A stretch of DNA of 64,000 nucleotides from Glycomyces niveus (GCF_017592475.1 NZ_JAGFNP010000005.1:186001-250000); one strand, 5' to 3'; shown: positions 30,980-40,014, numbered from the stretch's first letter. The notes: generated by a model not told the origin, from the letters alone. Translations and numbers: made by a program.

Positions 30980-32062
30980 CTATCCGTCGTACGCGGGCGT
31001 CTCCGCCTGCGGCACCGCGAAGCGGCGCTCGGCGTCGAGCTCGGCGAGGCCTTCGGCCGTGGGCTTGTCGTGCCAGGCGGCCAGGACCTCGCCCTCCTTC
31101 TGCCGCGAGAGTCCCGCTTTCAGGTGCGGCGCTTCGGCGTTCGCGTGCCACCAGCGCTTCACGGTGTCGGCGAGGTCCGAGGCGCGGAACCCGGCCGCTG
31201 CGGCCGGGCCGGTTGGCCGGGTCTGGAAGCCGTCGTAGTCGGGCGTGGGCACCCACATGCCGAGCGAGTCCGGGCCGGACCAGGGGTTGACGCCCTGCTC
31301 CAGCAGGAACTCCTGCGAGACCCAGGTGAGCTCGGGGGGTGCACTGAGGACGCCATGCTCGACGAGGGCCTCGCCGACCTGATCGAGGAACGCGCCGAAC
31401 TCGACCGGCGCGCCGATGGCGTCGACGGTGCCGTGTTCGCCGGTGTCGGCGGCGTCCAGGAGGAAGTCGGCGTAGTCGTCCACGTCGATCCACTGCACCG
31501 GCCGCTCGCGCGGGCCGGGGGCCAGCACTTCGCCGCCTTCGGCGAAGCGGAGCGGCCAGTAGCCGAGGCGGTCGTTGCGGTCGCCGGGGCCGACGATGAG
31601 CCCGGGCCGGGTGATGAACGCCTTGTCGCCCAGGCGTTCCCGCACGAGCTGCTCGCACACCACCTTGCTGGGGCCGTACGCCTCCAGGGCCGCGTCGGTG
31701 GAGTCGGCGGCGGTCGGCTCGTGGAGCTCCTCGCTGAGGATGTCGAAGTGCTTGTATACGGAGATGGTCGAGACGAACGACCAGTGGCCGGCGTCGTCGG
31801 CGAGGGCGTCGAGGACCGGGCCGATGTGCGCGGGGATGCGCGCGACGTCGAAGACGGCGTCGAACGCCCTGCCGCGCAAGGCATCGAGGCCGTCGCCGGT
31901 GGCGCGGTCGAGTGTGACGAACTCGGCCCCTTCGGGTGGTGCGCCGGTGGCGCCGCGCGAGGCGACGGTGACCTGGTGGCCGCGCGCGACGGCGTGCTCG
32001 GCGATGGTGCGGGACAGGAACACGGTCCCGCCGAGGACGAGGATCTGCTTCTCGGTGCTCAT
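30980..32062 (-). CDS. NAD-dependent epimerase/dehydratase family protein
   Basis: This is an extended short-chain dehydrogenase of 360 residues from the ATG at 32062 (MSTEKQILVLGG). The Rossmann dinucleotide motif is degenerate, LGGTVFLSRTIAEHA. The active-site Tyr and Lys are in YGPSKVVCE, and the Ser is in SFVSTISVY. The substrate half includes WIDVDDYADFLLDAAD. This subgroup resembles plant CSP41-like and actinobacterial NAD-dependent reductases of unknown substrate. It stands alone on its strand. Confidence 0.85.
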   Translation of the reverse strand: MSTEKQILVLGGTVFLSRTIAEHAVARGHQVTVASRGATGAPPEGAEFVTLDRATGDGLDALRGRAFDAVFDVARIPAHIGPVLDALADDAGHWSFVSTISVYKHFDILSEELHEPTAADSTDAALEAYGPSKVVCEQLVRERLGDKAFITRPGLIVGPGDRNDRLGYWPLRFAEGGEVLAPGPRERPVQWIDVDDYADFLLDAADTGEHGTVDAIGAPVEFGAFLDQVGEALVEHGVLSAPPELTWVSQEFLLEQGVNPWSGPDSLGMWVPTPDYDGFQTRPTGPAAAAGFRASDLADTVKRWWHANAEAPHLKAGLSRQKEGEVLAAWHDKPTAEGLAELDAERRFAVPQAETPAYDG

Positions 32063-32200
32063 CCCTCGAGCATGGACCCTTGCCGGACGGCGGGCAAGCG
32101 GCGTTCGCCTTGAGCGGATCGGGCGGCGCGGTCGGGCGCGCGGCTCGCACCGACCGAATACAGTGGGAGGCAGGCAGAGGCGCAGGGTGAGGAGGATGCC

Positions 32201-32563
32201 GTGACCGACGGCCTGGACGACGATTTCGGCGACGGGTTCTTCTCGTCCCTGGCGGCGAGCCCCGACGACTCCGCATCGGCGTACGACTCCGGCACCGCCT
32301 TCGACGAAGGCGCGGGGGAGGACGACTACCACTTCCTCTACGAGGTCGAAGGCGACGGCAGCTTCGAGACCGACGCGGAGGACTTCGGCGACGACGCCTT
32401 CGACCATGACTACTACGACGACTACGAGTACGAGTACGGCGACGTCGCGGGCGCGGACGACGGGATCGAGGCCGAGCCCGCCTTCGATCCCGACCACGAC
32501 TTCGTCAACGAGGGCGACGACGAGTTCAGGCTCGATTTCGGCCAAGGCTTCGGACCGGCCTGA
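32201..32563 (+). CDS. Small highly acidic Asp/Tyr-rich protein
   Basis: This 120-residue protein, starting at GTG 32201, is unusually acidic. Asp and Glu make up about a third of it, with stretches such as DHDYYDDYEYEYGDV. Phe and Tyr are regularly spaced among the acidic residues. No domain, signal peptide or membrane segment is seen, and most of it is probably disordered. Codon use follows the genome pattern, so it is likely real. It precedes the endonuclease V gene by about 40 bases on the same strand. Function unknown. Confidence 0.65.
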   Translation: MTDGLDDDFGDGFFSSLAASPDDSASAYDSGTAFDEGAGEDDYHFLYEVEGDGSFETDAEDFGDDAFDHDYYDDYEYEYGDVAGADDGIEAEPAFDPDHDFVNEGDDEFRLDFGQGFGPA

Positions 32564-32605
32564 GGCCACCGGGCGCCGACCGGCACGTCTCGTTAGGCTG
32601 CCGGG

Positions 32606-33295
32606 GTGAGCGACGATCAACCCCGAGCCGCGTACGCCCGCCTGCCCCGAGACGAAGCCGAAGCGGTCGCCATGCAGACCGAACTCGCCGGCTGCGTGGT
32701 CGTCGCCGACGACGACGCTCCTATCACGACGGTCGCCGGACTCGACATCGCCTATGACAAGGACAGCGACACCGCCGTCGCCACCGCCGTCGTCCTGCGC
32801 CGGAGCGACCTCGCCGTCCTCGACCAGACGGTGGTGCACGGCGCCTCCGACTTCCCTTACATTCCCGGGCTCCTCGCCTTCCGCGAACTCCCATTGCTGC
32901 TCAAGGCGATCGAAGCGCTCACCGTGACCCCCGACCTGTACGTGTGCGACGGCTACGGGCTCACCCACCCGCGCCGGTTCGGCCTCGCCTGCCACCTCGG
33001 GGTCGTCCTCGACGCGCCCGCGATCGGCGTCGCCAAGAACCCGCCGCACCTCCCCGTCGCCGCGCCCGCGCCCGAACGCGGCGCGTGGACACCGATCACC
33101 GCGAGCGGCGAGACCGTCGGCTGCGCCCTGCGCACCCAGGACGGCGTGAAGCCCGTCTACGTCTCGGTCGGCCACCGCCGCACCCTCGCCACCGCCCGCG
33201 ACCTCGTGCTCGAACTCGCCCCCGCCTACCGGCTCCCCGAGCCGATCCGCGCCGCGGACCAGTTGGGCCGCAGGCGACTCGCCGCCATCGAATGA
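32606..33295 (+). CDS. nfi: Endonuclease V
   Basis: Endonuclease V nicks DNA one base 3' of deaminated bases such as hypoxanthine, starting repair; some members act on inosine in RNA. The protein has 229 residues from GTG 32606. Conserved blocks are AGLDIAYDKD with the first catalytic Asp, the wedge PYIPGLLAFRELP, then the second Asp in YVCDGYGLTHPRRFGLA, and GVAKNPP. The C-terminal YVSVGHRRTLATARDLVL is typical. It is the only DNA repair gene here apart from recO. The family assignment is clear. Confidence 0.95.
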   Translation: MSDDQPRAAYARLPRDEAEAVAMQTELAGCVVVADDDAPITTVAGLDIAYDKDSDTAVATAVVLRRSDLAVLDQTVVHGASDFPYIPGLLAFRELPLLLKAIEALTVTPDLYVCDGYGLTHPRRFGLACHLGVVLDAPAIGVAKNPPHLPVAAPAPERGAWTPITASGETVGCALRTQDGVKPVYVSVGHRRTLATARDLVLELAPAYRLPEPIRAADQLGRRRLAAIE

Positions 33296-33377
33296 CCACG
33301 CGGTAGGGCCGTCCCCACCCCGGCAGGGGGCGCTCGCAGGATGGTTCCGCGCTCCGTTCGCCCATAACGTGAACGGC

Positions 33378-33827
33378 ATGGAACAACCTGAAACCGTCAA
33401 GCACGCCACCCTCCTGTGGGCCACCGCGATCATCGCCGGGATCGTCGAGACCGTGCTCGCCGTCAGCGAGATCGCCCGCGAGTCGGGCATCGACGCCGGC
33501 GTCTGGATGAACATCGGCGTCCGCTCGGTCGTCTACATCGGCGCCTTCGTCCTCGTGGGGTTCTTCGCGCGCGGCCGCCGCTGGGCCAGGATCGGCCTCG
33601 CCCTGCTCCTGTCCGTGGTCGGACTCGCCGCGATGGTCGTGCCCAGCGCGATGCAGCTCGCCGACGGCGAATCGCTCATCGCCGCGGTCGGCGGCGACGG
33701 CGACGCCGCGATCGCCTTCTTCGTCGTCCGCCTCCTCCACATCGCGGCCGTCCTCCTCGCCACCGGACTCATGTTCAGCGCCAGCGCGAACGCCCACTTC
33801 CGCAAACCGCAGCCCGTCACCGCCTGA
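33378..33827 (+). CDS. Small membrane protein, four helices
   Basis: This is a 149-residue protein from the ATG at 33378 (MEQPETVKHA); an earlier ATG at 33369 adds three residues. It has four predicted helices (LLWATAIIAGIVETVLAV, SVVYIGAFVLVGFFA, IGLALLLSVVGLAAMVV and FFVVRLLHIAAVLLATGLMF). The pattern recurs in actinobacteria as a DUF-type membrane protein. Function unknown. Confidence 0.75.
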   Translation: MEQPETVKHATLLWATAIIAGIVETVLAVSEIARESGIDAGVWMNIGVRSVVYIGAFVLVGFFARGRRWARIGLALLLSVVGLAAMVVPSAMQLADGESLIAAVGGDGDAAIAFFVVRLLHIAAVLLATGLMFSASANAHFRKPQPVTA

Positions 33828-33838
33828 ACGACAGGAAC

Positions 33839-33862
33839 GCCCCGGCCGGTCCCGGCCGGGGC
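33839..33862. terminator. Two-way GC hairpin terminator
   Basis: An 11-base inverted repeat (GCCCCGGCCGG and its complement) with almost no loop lies between the stops of two convergent genes. Confidence 0.65.
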
Positions 33863-33868
33863 ATTCGC

Positions 33869-34519
33869 CTACTGCTTCGCGGTCCAGCGCAAGAAGTCCT
33901 TCTCGGCCTCGGAGATCTCGGGCACCTCCAGGATCGCCGGGATCAGCTCCCGCTCGCCCATCGCGGCCCGGAAGAACATGGCGGCGGTCACCTCGTGGTC
34001 GGGTCGGTGCACGACCTCCAGTTCCGCGCCCGCCTCCACATGCCCTGGCGAGACGACCCGCATATAAGGACCCGGGCGGGCCTCCCGCGTGAACGTCTTC
34101 AACCAGCCGCGCTCGTCGATCCAGCCCCGGAACGTCCCGCACGGGATGCGCGCTCCGGTCACCTGCAGCACCAGCCCGCCTGGGCCGGCCCACTGCTCGC
34201 CTATGCGCGCCGCGTTCACGTCGTACCCGGTCGTCGTCAGGTTCTCCCCGAACGCGCCCGGCGCGAACTCCCGGCCCACCAGACCGCTGAAATGCGCGTA
34301 GTCCTCGCTGCCGTACACGTAGACCGCCTGGTCGGTGCCGCCGTGGTTGGCCACGTCGCCGACCCGGTCGCCCTCGAGCCCCACCGACCCGTCGCCCTTC
34401 GGCCCCGGCGAAGTGACCCGCACCGGCCCCTCGACCGGCCGCTTGTCGATGTACGTCGCGGGCAGTCGCTTCCAGGGGTTCTCGCGAGGGCGGCCCACGT
34501 TCACACTGATGATCTTCAC
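33869..34519 (-). CDS. MOSC domain protein (YiiM-like)
   Basis: This 216-residue protein starts at GTG 34519 (VKIISVNVGRPREN); the upstream open frame has no family character. The MOSC domain follows molybdenum cofactor sulfurases and binds sulfur or Moco-related ligands. Marks are GLEGDRVGDVANHGGTDQAV, then FGENLTTTGYDV, then IGEQWAGPGGLVLQVTGARI and the conserved Cys in PCGTFRGW. The C-terminal extension (AEKDFLRWTAK) is typical of YiiM. YiiM-type proteins reduce or detoxify N-hydroxylated base analogues with molybdenum cofactor. Confidence 0.9.
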   Translation of the reverse strand: MKIISVNVGRPRENPWKRLPATYIDKRPVEGPVRVTSPGPKGDGSVGLEGDRVGDVANHGGTDQAVYVYGSEDYAHFSGLVGREFAPGAFGENLTTTGYDVNAARIGEQWAGPGGLVLQVTGARIPCGTFRGWIDERGWLKTFTREARPGPYMRVVSPGHVEAGAELEVVHRPDHEVTAAMFFRAAMGERELIPAILEVPEISEAEKDFLRWTAKQ

Positions 34520-34590
34520 GCGCGGGAGCCTAGCCGGGCCCCGCGGCCGCCTCAAACGCTTTTGTCGGCCCCTCCGGATAGGCTTGCCGC

Positions 34591-35343
34591 GTGGGGGTGA
34601 GCACGAGGAAGCTGTTCCGCGACGACGCGGTCGTTCTGCGCACCTTCAAACTCGGCGAAGCCGACGCGATCGTGTCCCTCCTCGGCCGCCAGCGCGGCCG
34701 CTACCGCGCCATGGCCAAGGGCCTGCGCCGCACCTCCTCCAAGTTCGGGGCGCGCCTGGCGCCCTTCAGCCACGTCGACCTCCAGCTCATCGAGGGCCGC
34801 GCCGAGCTGCACACCGTCACCCAGGCCGTCGGCCTCCACCTCTCCGGCGGCGCGATCGCCGCGGACTGGGCCTCCTACACCGCCGCGTGCGTGATCGCCG
34901 AGGCCGCCGAACGCCTCGTCCCCGAGGACCACCAGCCCGACCTCGACGTCTTCCAGCTGACCCTCGGCGCGTTCCGGGCGCTGGCCGAGACCGACCTGCC
35001 GGCCGTGCTCGTCATGGACTCGTACCTGCTGCGCGGCATGAAGTCCGCCGGGTGGGCGCCCTCGCTCAACGAGTGCGCGACCTGCGGCAAGGACGGCGAG
35101 CACCGCGCCTTCGCGGTCGCGGCCGGCGGCGCGGTCTGCGGCGACTGCCGCCCGGGCGGCGCCACGGTCCCCAAGCCCGCCTCGCTCGAACTCATGCGCG
35201 CCCTGGAAGCGGGCGACTGGGCGAACGCGACCGCGGCCGACCCCCGCCAGCGCTCCGAAGCGGCCGGCCTCATCGCCGCCCACTTCCAATGGCACTCCGA
35301 GCGCCCCCTCAAGACCCTGAAGTACGTGCCGCACCAGGGCTGA
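34591..35343 (+). CDS. recO: DNA repair protein RecO
   Basis: RecO works with RecR to load RecA on SSB-coated single-stranded DNA. The protein has 250 residues from GTG 34591. The N-terminal OB fold shows DDAVVLRTFKLGEADAIVSL and YRAMAKGLRRTSSKFG. The helical part follows, with a four-Cys zinc knuckle (ECATCGKDG and AVCGDCRPGG) and the ending RPLKTLKYV. In actinobacteria recO is usually directly followed by uppS. Here an alpha/beta hydrolase gene lies between them on the other strand. Confidence 0.96.
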   Translation: MGVSTRKLFRDDAVVLRTFKLGEADAIVSLLGRQRGRYRAMAKGLRRTSSKFGARLAPFSHVDLQLIEGRAELHTVTQAVGLHLSGGAIAADWASYTAACVIAEAAERLVPEDHQPDLDVFQLTLGAFRALAETDLPAVLVMDSYLLRGMKSAGWAPSLNECATCGKDGEHRAFAVAAGGAVCGDCRPGGATVPKPASLELMRALEAGDWANATAADPRQRSEAAGLIAAHFQWHSERPLKTLKYVPHQG

Positions 35344-35348
35344 CGGTG

Positions 35349-36098
35349 TCAGACGGTGCGTGAGAGGAACGCGAGGGCGGCCTCGAACATCCGGTCGCGG
35401 TTCGCCAGCGACCCGAAGCCGTGGCCCATGCCCTCGATCCAGTGCTGTTCGAGCCGGTCGCCCCAGGCCTCGCGGTAAGGGTCGATGAGTTCGTCCCGCA
35501 TCAGCCCGTCCTCGGTGCCGCCCGCGAGGAGCACGGGCCCTTCGTGGCGGCGCGCGGCCGCGAACTGGTCGATGCCGCGGAGGTCGTCGATGAAGGCGTC
35601 GCCGAACTCGATGCCGTTGTAGTCGGCGCGGCCGTGCTCGCGGATCTCATCGCGGAACGACTCCCAGAACGGCAGGTTGAGCGGCCCGCCGGCGGGCGCC
35701 CAGAGCGCGAGGGAGCGCAGTCGCCGGTCGCCGGCGGCGAGCACGGCCACCAGGGCGCCCATGCTGAAGCCGAGCACGGAGATCCGGTCGGGGGCGACGG
35801 CGCGGTTGCGTTCGAGTTGGGCGAGTACGGCTTTGAGCTGGGAGACCTGGTCGGAGACGCTGAAGTCGAGGGGGTCGCCGTCGGATTCGCCGAACGCCGC
35901 GAAGTCGAAGCGGTAGCAGGCGATGCCCTGGGCCGCGAGCAGCCGGGAGAGGAGGACGAAGTCGTTGCCCCAGCCGATGCGGTTGCCGCCGAGGCCGTGG
36001 CAGAGGACGACGGCGGGCGCCGGCGAGGGGTGCGGGTGGGGGAGGTGGAGGACGCCGCGGAGGGTGCGGCCGGCGTGCTCGACGTTGAGAGGTTCCAC
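35349..36098 (-). CDS. Alpha/beta hydrolase
   Basis: This is a cytoplasmic serine hydrolase of 249 residues from GTG 36098; the open frame extends further upstream without homology. The oxyanion block is VVLCHGLGGNR. The nucleophile is the Ser in VLGFSMGALVAVLA, the acid is in GGTEDGLMR and the His is in EGMGHGFGS. The lid region (PLNLPFWESFRDEIREH) is small. It resembles bacterial acyl-esterase or peptidase-like hydrolases of the BAAT/DLH type. The substrate is unknown. The stop lies 5 bases from the recO stop in convergent orientation. Confidence 0.85.
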   Translation of the reverse strand: MEPLNVEHAGRTLRGVLHLPHPHPSPAPAVVLCHGLGGNRIGWGNDFVLLSRLLAAQGIACYRFDFAAFGESDGDPLDFSVSDQVSQLKAVLAQLERNRAVAPDRISVLGFSMGALVAVLAAGDRRLRSLALWAPAGGPLNLPFWESFRDEIREHGRADYNGIEFGDAFIDDLRGIDQFAAARRHEGPVLLAGGTEDGLMRDELIDPYREAWGDRLEQHWIEGMGHGFGSLANRDRMFEAALAFLSRTV

Positions 36099-36282
36099 GG
36101 CCCGAACGTAACAGAGCCCACACGGTCGCGCCACGACGAAAAAGCGAGGAGGGCGCGGGTTCGGTGCCGCCCCCGTTTTCGATGGTGCCCGAAGGGTCCG
36201 ACACCGCCGTGCGGGCGGGCGTGCGGTGGGCCTCGGTGGGCGCCGGATTAATATCGAGGCCCCCGTTCTCGATGGAGGTCCT

Positions 36283-37068
36283 GTGAGCCGCACGTACGAG
36301 CCGCCGAAGCCGCACCCTTCCGGGGCGGTCCCGCCCGCGCTGCCGCGCGAGCTCGTGCCCAGGCATGTGGCGCTCGTGATGGACGGCAACGGCCGGTGGG
36401 CGAAGGAGCGCGGCCTCAAGCGCACCGAGGGCCACACCATGGGCGAGGCCTCGCTGTTCGACACCATCGAGGGCGCCATCGAGATGGGCATCTCGACGCT
36501 CTCGGCGTACGCGTTCTCGACCGAGAACTGGCGGCGCAGCCCCGACGAGGTCCGCTGGCTCATGGGCTTCAACCGCGACGTGATCCACCGCCGCCGCGAC
36601 GAGCTCAACGCGATGGGCGTGCGCATCCGCTGGGCCGGGCGCCGGCCCAAGCTGTGGAAGAGCGTCATCTCCGAACTCGAAGTGGCCGAGGAGATGTCGA
36701 AGAAGAACGACAAGATCACGCTGCAGTTCTGCGTGAACTACGGGGGCCGCGCCGAGATCGCCGACGCCGCCGCGGCGCTCGCCCGCGATGTGAAGGCCGG
36801 GCGGCTCAACCCCGACCGCGTCAGCGAGAAGACCTTCGCGAAGTACCTGTACAACCCGGACCTGCCGGACGTCGACCTGTTCCTGCGCCCCTCGGGGGAG
36901 CAGCGGACCTCGAACTTCCTGCCGTGGCAGTCGGCGTACGCCGAGATGGTGTACCTCGACGTGCTCTGGCCCGACTTCGACCGCCGCCACCTGTGGCACG
37001 CCTGCGAGGTCTACGCGAGCCGGGACCGGAGGTTCGGCGGCGCCGAGCCGAATCCGGTGTCGGCGTGA
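36283..37068 (+). CDS. uppS: Isoprenyl transferase (cis-prenyl diphosphate synthase, UppS family)
   Basis: This cis-prenyltransferase makes Z-prenyl diphosphate for the lipid carrier of cell wall synthesis. It has 261 residues from GTG 36283, with GGAGG six bases before it. The catalytic Asp is in [16 protein letters not shown]. Other family blocks are the [10 protein letters not shown] segment and the C-terminal [19 protein letters not shown] with [13 protein letters not shown]. Actinobacteria often have two such enzymes, one making short Z-FPP and one making the long chain; which this is cannot be told from the sequence. It uses the same building blocks as the terpene locus. Confidence 0.94.
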   Translation: MSRTYEPPKPHPSGAVPPALPRELVPRHVALVMDGNGRWAKERGLKRTEGHTMGEASLFDTIEGAIEMGISTLSAYAFSTENWRRSPDEVRWLMGFNRDVIHRRRDELNAMGVRIRWAGRRPKLWKSVISELEVAEEMSKKNDKITLQFCVNYGGRAEIADAAAALARDVKAGRLNPDRVSEKTFAKYLYNPDLPDVDLFLRPSGEQRTSNFLPWQSAYAEMVYLDVLWPDFDRRHLWHACEVYASRDRRFGGAEPNPVSA

Positions 37069-37082
37069 TGCGAAGACGGAGC

Positions 37083-37105
37083 GGGGCACCGCGTCCCGGT
37101 GCCCC
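37083..37105. terminator. Short hairpin between uppS and the ion channel gene
   Basis: An eight-base inverted repeat (GGGGCACC / GGTGCCCC) with a seven-base loop lies between the two convergent stops and touches the channel stop codon. Confidence 0.5.
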
Positions 37106-37956
37106 TATCTGAACGGGGTGAAGCCCCGGCCGCGCTCCTGGTCGGCCTGGAGCTTGTCGACCGTGTTCTGCAGCCGGTCGATCCGCTCGAGGATCACGGC
37201 GGTGTCCGCCGAGATCTGGTCGTCGATGTCGTCGAGGCGCTGCGCCTCCTCCATCGACGCGAGCACCACGCCGAGCAGCAGGTTCACCAGCACGAACGCG
37301 CCGAACAGGATGAACACCAGGTAGTACGGGAGCGTCCACAGGTTGTTCGCCATGCTGTTGCGCATGACGTTCCCCATGTCGTCGAAGGCCACCAGCTGGA
37401 ACAGGTTCAGCAGCGCCTTGCCCACGGTCCCGAAGTGCTCGGGGTCGCTGCCGCTGAACGCGATCCACCCGACCATCGCCCACAGGTACATGACGACGCC
37501 GGTCAGCGCGAACACGCCCGCCGACTTCGGCAGCGCCTTCCCGGCCGCGACCAGGATGATCCGCAAGGAAGGCAGCGACCGGAAGATCCGCACGATCCGC
37601 GCCAACCGCAGCATCCGCAGGATCGTCACGTTCTCGCGCAGGCCCGGCATGAACGACGCGACGACGATCACGAAGTCGAAGACGTTCCAGCCGTCCTTGA
37701 AGAACTTGAACGGCCGCCGCCCGAACGACAGCATCCCGGCCAGCACCTCGAACGCGAAGAACCCCAGGCACACATGGTCGACCCAGTGCAGGAGATGCGC
37801 CATCTCCGCCGAGTGCGGGAACGTCATCGCCCCCAGCGCCGCCGCGTTGACCAGGATGACCACCATCGACACCATCTGGAACCGAGGGCTCGCCAGCAGC
37901 GCCCGGCAGGCGGCCGGGACGAGGCTGGTACTGGTACCGAGGCTGGGAACGCGCAC
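37105..37956 (-). CDS. Voltage-gated cation channel (NaChBac/Cav-like, single domain)
   Basis: This is a single-domain ion channel that would assemble as a tetramer, about 283 residues from GTG 37956; GTG 37986 is also possible. S1 to S4 are visible. S4 has Arg at every third position (MLRLARIVRIFRSLPSLRII). S5, a pore helix and S6 (LPYYLVFILFGAFVLVNLLLG) follow. The filter reads FQLVAFDDMGN, where NaChBac has TLESW. The two Asp residues recall the calcium-selective CavAb filter TLDDWSD. A cytoplasmic C-terminal coiled coil (ADTAVILERIDRLQNTVDKL) follows S6, as in other bacterial channels. The family is clear, but the ion selectivity is inferred. Confidence 0.88.
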   Translation of the reverse strand: MRVPSLGTSTSLVPAACRALLASPRFQMVSMVVILVNAAALGAMTFPHSAEMAHLLHWVDHVCLGFFAFEVLAGMLSFGRRPFKFFKDGWNVFDFVIVVASFMPGLRENVTILRMLRLARIVRIFRSLPSLRIILVAAGKALPKSAGVFALTGVVMYLWAMVGWIAFSGSDPEHFGTVGKALLNLFQLVAFDDMGNVMRNSMANNLWTLPYYLVFILFGAFVLVNLLLGVVLASMEEAQRLDDIDDQISADTAVILERIDRLQNTVDKLQADQERGRGFTPFR

Positions 37957-38029
37957 GGCACAAGAGTAGTAAAGCGGAACCCTCACGTACTGGTGGGTTA
38001 GCCGGGCGGCCTTCCGTTCACCTGCGGCC

Positions 38030-39061
38030 ATGCCGCACAATGGCAGCGTGAGCGCCGAACTCGCCAAGCCCGAGACCCCCGCCGAGACATCGGCCACACC
38101 CGCGCCCCCGAGACGCCGCGGGCTCACCTCCATCGAAGCCCTCGCGCTCCTGCTCATCTTCGGCCTCACCGCCCGCCCCGGCCTCACCGAGATCTTCGCC
38201 GCCCCTGCCGCCCAGGCCTGGTCCGCCCGGTTCGTGGCCGTCTGCGTGCAGGCGTTCCCGTTCCTCGTCCTCGGCGTGGTCCTCTCCGCCGCCATCGCCG
38301 CGTTCGTGCCCGCCGGGTTCTTCCACAAGGTCGTCCCCAAACGCACCGCGCTCGCCGTCCCCGTCGCCGGCGTCGCCGGGGCCGTCCTGCCCGCCTGCGA
38401 ATGCGCGTCCGTGCCCGTCGCCGGCGCCCTGGTGCGCCGCGGCGTCGCCCCCGCCGCCGCGTTCACCTTCATGCTCGCCTCCCCGGCGATCAACCCGATC
38501 GTGGTCGTCTCCACCTTCGTGGCCTTCCCCGGCAACCCCGAGATGGTCTACGCCCGCGTCGCCGCCTCCCTCGCCGCCGCGATCGGCATCGGCTGGCTCT
38601 GGGCCCGCCTCGGCAAGACCGAATGGCTCAACCTGCCCAAGCACCGCCACCACGACGACGGCAAGTGGGCCGCGCTCTGGTCCGGCATCCGCCACGACTT
38701 CCTCCACGCCGGCGGCTACCTCGTCATCGGCGCCGCCATCGCCGCGAGCCTCAACACGCTCGTGCCCGAGACCTGGCTCCAGCCGATCGCGGACCACCCC
38801 GTGCTCGGGGTGCTCGCGCTGGCGGTCCTGGCGGTGCTCGTGTCGATCTGCTCGGAGTCGGACGCGTTCGTGGCGGCCTCGCTGACCCAGTTCTCTCCCA
38901 CCGCGAAGCTGGCGTTCATGGTCGTCGGCCCGTTCATCGACGTGAAGCTCGCGGCGATGCAGGCGGGCACCTTCGGGCGCCGGTTCGCCTTCCGTTTCGC
39001 GCCGACCGCGTTCGTGGCGGCCGTGGCCGCGAGCGCCCTGATGGGAGTGGTCCTGCTGTGA
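38030..39061 (+). CDS. DUF318/ArsP-type permease
   Basis: This is an integral membrane permease of 343 residues from ATG 38030; a GTG at 38048 with a CACAAT -10-like sequence may be a leaderless start. It belongs to the DUF318 (PF03773) group, which includes organoarsenical exporter ArsP. About eight helices are seen. The conserved motif is PACECASVPVAGALVRRG, with two Cys near the membrane, repeated in structure at VSICSESDAFVAA. It is coupled by GTGA overlap to a TIGR03943 protein gene. Such pairs occur in many actinobacteria and are assumed to form a two-subunit transporter. Its place beside znuACB suggests metal handling, but the substrate is unproven. Confidence 0.85.
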   Translation: MPHNGSVSAELAKPETPAETSATPAPPRRRGLTSIEALALLLIFGLTARPGLTEIFAAPAAQAWSARFVAVCVQAFPFLVLGVVLSAAIAAFVPAGFFHKVVPKRTALAVPVAGVAGAVLPACECASVPVAGALVRRGVAPAAAFTFMLASPAINPIVVVSTFVAFPGNPEMVYARVAASLAAAIGIGWLWARLGKTEWLNLPKHRHHDDGKWAALWSGIRHDFLHAGGYLVIGAAIAASLNTLVPETWLQPIADHPVLGVLALAVLAVLVSICSESDAFVAASLTQFSPTAKLAFMVVGPFIDVKLAAMQAGTFGRRFAFRFAPTAFVAAVAASALMGVVLL

Positions 39062-39768
39062 GACGCGACGCGCAGGCGGTCATCCTGCTCCTGGTCGGCG
39101 GCGGGATGCTGCGCCTGGCCTGGACCGGGGACTACCTCAACTACGTGAAGCCGTACGCGTTCTGGCTCATCGTCCCGGCCGGGATCGTCCTGATCGCGGT
39201 CGCGGCGATCACCGGTTGGAACTCATGGCGGGCCAAGCGGGAAGCGGACGACGGGCACGGCCACCACGGCGAGCCGAAGGTCGCGTGGCTGCTGCTCGCG
39301 CCGGTCGTCGGGATGCTGCTCGTGGCCCCGGACGCGCTGGGCTCGTACGAGGCCGAACGGACCGGGACTGTGGTCGGCGCGGAGGAGAACCGCTCGACCT
39401 ATCCGGAGCTGCCGGACGATGTGGACCCGGTGCCGCTGACGCTCCTGGACTACGCCGCGCGGGCGATCTTCGACGAGGGCCAGACCCTGGAGGGCCACCG
39501 CATCCAGTTGCGCGGCTTCATCCTCTACGAGGGAGACGAGCCGCAGCTGGCGCGCATGGTCGTCTCATGCTGCGCGGCCGACGCGCGCCCGGTCAAGATC
39601 GGCTTCGAGGGCGAGCTGCCCGCGGACCTGGAGCAGGACCAGTGGGTCGAGGTGATCGGCGAGTACACCACCCGCCAGGGCCGCGACGAGATCAACGGCG
39701 AGCTGGTGCCGTACATCGAGGTCGAGTCGATCACGAACATCCCGACCCCGGAGAACGAGTACCAGTAG
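39058..39768 (+). CDS. TIGR03943 family putative permease subunit
   Basis: This is the partner of the preceding permease, 236 residues from GTG 39058, overlapping its stop. Two helices lie near the N-terminus (VILLLVGGGMLRLAW and FWLIVPAGIVLIAVAAITGW). A His-rich linker (DDGHGHHGEPK) and one more helix follow, then an extracytoplasmic domain of 140 residues. That domain has a conserved pair of cysteines (VVSCCAADARPVKIGF) and ends YIEVESITNI. This is the TIGR03943 layout. The Cys pair and His stretch could bind metal. Function unproven. Confidence 0.85.
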   Translation: MRRDAQAVILLLVGGGMLRLAWTGDYLNYVKPYAFWLIVPAGIVLIAVAAITGWNSWRAKREADDGHGHHGEPKVAWLLLAPVVGMLLVAPDALGSYEAERTGTVVGAEENRSTYPELPDDVDPVPLTLLDYAARAIFDEGQTLEGHRIQLRGFILYEGDEPQLARMVVSCCAADARPVKIGFEGELPADLEQDQWVEVIGEYTTRQGRDEINGELVPYIEVESITNIPTPENEYQ

Positions 39769-39979
39769 CGCCGGGCACGCCGGCAGTGCACGGGAGCCGG
39801 TGGGTCGGGCCCCCGGTTCTCAACGATGCATGGGGGGTGCGACAGTTCCGGCCCGGCGGCCGCCGGCTTCATCCGTTCGCGTGATGCCTGTCATCCGGCC
39901 CGCCTTCGGGCAAGCGGTGGTGCTCGCGTTTGCGCTGCTCGCGAGGGGCGCTCCCAGCCGGGGTGCACATATTAGATGT

Positions 39980-39994
39980 TGACAATGATTGTCA
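39980..39994 (+). promoter_or_regulatory. Zur box upstream of znuACB
   Basis: TGACAATGATTGTCA is a perfect 7-1-7 palindrome, close to the actinobacterial Zur consensus (TGAAAATGATTTTCA). It overlaps the likely transcription start region: a TATTAG -10-like sequence lies just before it, and the znuA ATG is 20 bases after. Zinc-bound Zur should repress the importer genes here. Confidence 0.85.
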
Positions 39995-40014
39995 TGAGTG
40001 GGCAAGGTTCTCTC

